A DNA stretch of 64,000 nucleotides from Halopelagius fulvigenes (GTDB lineage Archaea > Halobacteriota > Halobacteria > Halobacteriales > Haloferacaceae), in contig NZ_JBHSXH010000015.1 of NCBI RefSeq assembly GCF_042662625.1, positions 806,001 through 870,000 of the forward strand, read 5' to 3'. Positions within the stretch are counted from its first letter, which is position 1; every line of letters starts with the position of its first letter. The notes below the pieces were generated by a model. The model did no database searches and was not told the origin of the DNA. It saw only the letters and a program-made list of their open reading frames with translations. Both the position numbers and the translations under genes were made by a program. This document shows positions 61,789-64,000 of this stretch, piece by piece.

Positions 61789-64000
61789 TTAGTCGCGGCG
61801 GACGGCGAGGAGCGCCGCAGCGAGGAGCGCGATGACAGCGACGACCACGCCGAAGCCGGGCGTGCTCGTGTCAGTCGGCTCGTCGGTTGCGGGCTGCTCG
61901 GTCGTGCCAGCGTCCGTCGTCGCGGCCGTCGTCGTGGCCGGCGTGCCGGTCGTCGCCGTCTCGGTCGGGCCCTGCGTCGTGACCGTACCGTTGTCCGTCA
62001 CGGTTTCGGTCGTCTGGGAGCCCTCGACGACGTTACCCTCGAACGATTCCTGCTCGTCGAAGGAGGTGCCAGCGACCGAGCGCACGATGAAGTCGAACGT
62101 GTCGCCGGTGTTCTGACCACTGAAGTCGAACGTAGCAGAGAACGTGTTGTTCTCCGTGACGTAGACCGACGAGGTCTTCAGGAAGCTCGGCTGCGTGTCT
62201 CCGCTGCTGCGGACGCGCAGGCTGAGCTGCGTACCGGGTGCGAGAGTGGTCTCGCCCTCGACCGTCTGGCTGGCGGCGTTCGAGACGTTGACGGGCTCGT
62301 CGACGCTGACGGTGCCCTCGACGATCTCGTAGTCGACGGAAACGGACTCGTTGTTGCTCACGAGCGCGTTGTCGGCGCTCTTGTTGAGCTTGAACGTAGC
62401 CGTGAGGCCGTCGCCGTTCTGCAGCGACTTACCCGATTCTTCGCGGATCACGTCGCTCGTGTCGAACATGACGAAGTACGTGTCGTTCTCCGCGTCGGAG
62501 ACGACCGTCACGTCGTCGGAGTAGTTGACCGTCCACGGCTGGCGGTTGACGTTAGCTTCGGTCTGGTTGACCTTCAGCGACGCGAGGTCGCTCTCGAGGA
62601 GAGCGACGAACGCCGCCGTCTCGTCGTTGCCCTGGTTCGCGAGGTAACCCTCGAGACCCGAGGCGTTGATCTGGTGGATAGCGTAGTCGCCGTTGGCGAT
62701 TTTGCTGTCCAGCGTGACGTTATTGTTCGCGGCCGCCTCGTAGAGACCGGACTTGTCGAGGTCGTTCGCGCTCAGACCCGAGGGAGCGGTCCACGTGTTG
62801 ATCGAGTCCGTGGAGCGCTCTTCGAGGACGAGCGTACCGAGGTCGGTCGACTCGGCGTCGTTGTATTCGTTACCGGGGTCGACAGAGAGGTCGTACTCGC
62901 CCGCATCGAGGAGCGCGTTGACCGTGTTCTGTTCGTCGGGGTCGACGTTGTCGAGGGAGTCCTCGTCGCCGACGACGGTCACGACATCGCCACCTGCGCT
63001 CGCCGCGTAGGTGTTGAACTGGAGCGTGACCTGGTTGTCGTCATCGTCACCGTCGGAGACGGTGGCGTTGAGACGGTAGCCGACGTCCGGCGATCCGATC
63101 TGGACCGTCGCGGTGTCGGTGTTTTCGAGCTGGACGGTGATGTTCGCAACGTCACCGCGCTGCTCGGTGACGATCTTCTGCGTGAAGGACGCGTCAGAGT
63201 TGCCCTTCGCCTTGAGGTTGTACTTCGACGTCGTCTTCGTGACGCCGGAGTCGACGTCCGTCACTTCGACCGTGTACGTGCCCGTGCTGAGGCCCGAGGT
63301 GTCGAAGTTGAACGTGGCTTCACCGCTGTTGGAGCCGGTGGTGAGCTCTTGCGTGCTACCGACCTGCGTGTCCTTGGAGTTGTAGAGCTTCGCCTCGATG
63401 GTGCGGCCGCCAGCGTTCGTGCTGACGGTGCCCTTGATGGCGTCGCCCTTCGTGACGTTCAGGCTCGAAGCCTTCACGGAGAGACCGAGGTCACGGAGAC
63501 CCAGGTCGAAGCCGCCCTCGGCGGACTCGAACTGGTACGTCGCGGTGGCGTTGCGTTCCGAGGTGTTGAAGAGGTAGTAGACGCTGTTCGCGCCGGTGTA
63601 ACCGTCGAAGATGAACTTACCGGATTTCGTCTCGACAGAGACACCTTCGTTCTCGTTCGCGGTGACGCCAGAGGCGTTGTACGCGACGAGCTCGCCCTGG
63701 TAGGCGTTGCCGTCCTTCGTACCGTCAGGCTGACCGGACGTCTCGCTGATGACACCCGAGGTGACGGTCACCGACTCGTTCTCGACGGTGATGGAGTTCC
63801 CCTGTACGTCAGCGACGGGGGTGGTGAAGTTGACTTCGACGTCGGAGTTAGCCGAGACGTCGCCCATGACGAGGTCGAACGTGATGCGACCCGTACTCTG
63901 GCTGAACGTCGTGGCGTCGATGTCCTTGGACTCTCCGTCAACGAAGACTTCGACTTCGCTAGCCGAGAGTGCGGTAGAACCATCCTCCTGGTAGAGCGTC
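61789..64000 (-). CDS. csg: S-layer glycoprotein with PGF-CTERM tail (5' end beyond the window)
   Basis: The last 737 or so codons of a large surface protein; the frame is open to the right edge, so the start and signal peptide are not in view. It is very acidic, with many Asn-x-Ser/Thr sites (NVTLDS, NYSDD, NASGL), beta-rich domains, a Thr-rich spacer (about the last 90-40 residues) and the tail TPGFGVVVAVIALLAAALLAVRRD. It should be exported, glycosylated, cut by archaeosortase and lipid-anchored. Base use is less GC-rich than the neighbours, as for a highly expressed gene. Confidence 0.92.
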   Translation of the reverse strand, partial: TLYQEDGSTALSASEVEVFVDGESKDIDATTFSQSTGRITFDLVMGDVSANSDVEVNFTTPVADVQGNSITVENESVTVTSGVISETSGQPDGTKDGNAYQGELVAYNASGVTANENEGVSVETKSGKFIFDGYTGANSVYYLFNTSERNATATYQFESAEGGFDLGLRDLGLSVKASSLNVTKGDAIKGTVSTNAGGRTIEAKLYNSKDTQVGSTQELTTGSNSGEATFNFDTSGLSTGTYTVEVTDVDSGVTKTTSKYNLKAKGNSDASFTQKIVTEQRGDVANITVQLENTDTATVQIGSPDVGYRLNATVSDGDDDDNQVTLQFNTYAASAGGDVVTVVGDEDSLDNVDPDEQNTVNALLDAGEYDLSVDPGNEYNDAESTDLGTLVLEERSTDSINTWTAPSGLSANDLDKSGLYEAAANNNVTLDSKIANGDYAIHQINASGLEGYLANQGNDETAAFVALLESDLASLKVNQTEANVNRQPWTVNYSDDVTVVSDAENDTYFVMFDTSDVIREESGKSLQNGDGLTATFKLNKSADNALVSNNESVSVDYEIVEGTVSVDEPVNVSNAASQTVEGETTLAPGTQLSLRVRSSGDTQPSFLKTSSVYVTENNTFSATFDFSGQNTGDTFDFIVRSVAGTSFDEQESFEGNVVEGSQTTETVTDNGTVTTQGPTETATTGTPATTTAATTDAGTTEQPATDEPTDTSTPGFGVVVAVIALLAAALLAVRRD

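Overview
The window reads as chromosomal DNA of an extremely halophilic archaeon (Halobacteria, most likely order Haloferacales). The evidence is very high GC, strongly acidic proteins, Tat lipoprotein signals, PGF-CTERM sorting tails, an archaeosortase, an S-layer glycoprotein, a CetZ tubulin-like protein, TFB, an archaeal proteasome alpha subunit, archaeal RNase P proteins, SRP19, Gar1 and diphthamide enzymes. The archaeosortase has Cys173, Arg214 and Arg253 at the same numbers I recall for the Haloferax volcanii enzyme. I see no integrase, transposase, phage gene or CRISPR array; this is mostly core chromosome with local decay.

Layout. 0-2.6 kb: a frameshifted beta-propeller lipoprotein and CoaBC. 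2.6-10.7 kb: a nine-gene multisubunit cation/proton antiporter (Mrp/Mnh) operon on the minus strand with three D-type subunits, joined by 1-8 nt overlaps. 11-16 kb: small regulators, Hpt, a DJ-1/PfpI protein and a sugar nucleotidyltransferase, with two gene remnants (an ABC-transporter ATPase tail and a start-less HNH nuclease). 16-20 kb: three PP-loop ATPases (Dph6 and two cysteine-free CysD-like paralogues) and a small kinase. 20-25 kb: glutaredoxin, the regulator GfcR overlapping glucose dehydrogenase, a hydrolase and an NhaP-type antiporter. 25-32 kb: PurB, a PurN-PurH fusion followed by a hairpin-repeat cluster, and a FolC-FolP fusion. 33-36 kb: the operon rnp3, methyltransferase, rnp2, psmA. 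36-42 kb: a lysine operon dapA-dapB-dapD-(DapF-like half protein)-lysA-dapE. 42-46 kb: NYN protein, membrane proteins, a presenilin-type protease, Gar1 and SRP19. 46-50 kb: a BtuF/BtuC/BtuD-type transporter. 50-59 kb: CetZ, TFB, halocyanin, an Htur_1727-SPASM fusion, universal stress proteins, MobA, YqeC and Trm5. 59-64 kb: tRNA-Thr(CGT), Dph5, archaeosortase A and the 3' part of an S-layer glycoprotein gene that runs off the window.

Links between genes. The S-layer protein and BtuF-like protein both carry PGF-CTERM tails, and the enzyme that processes such tails is encoded beside the S-layer gene. Dph5 and Dph6, two of the diphthamide enzymes, are both here. The PurN-PurH fusion lacks the IMP cyclohydrolase domain, so that step must be elsewhere. 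The lysine operon lacks a recognisable full-length diaminopimelate epimerase. The points most worth a second look are the Htur_1727-SPASM fusion, the DapF half protein, the hairpin clusters after purH and before cetZ, and the cysteine-free CysD-like pair.
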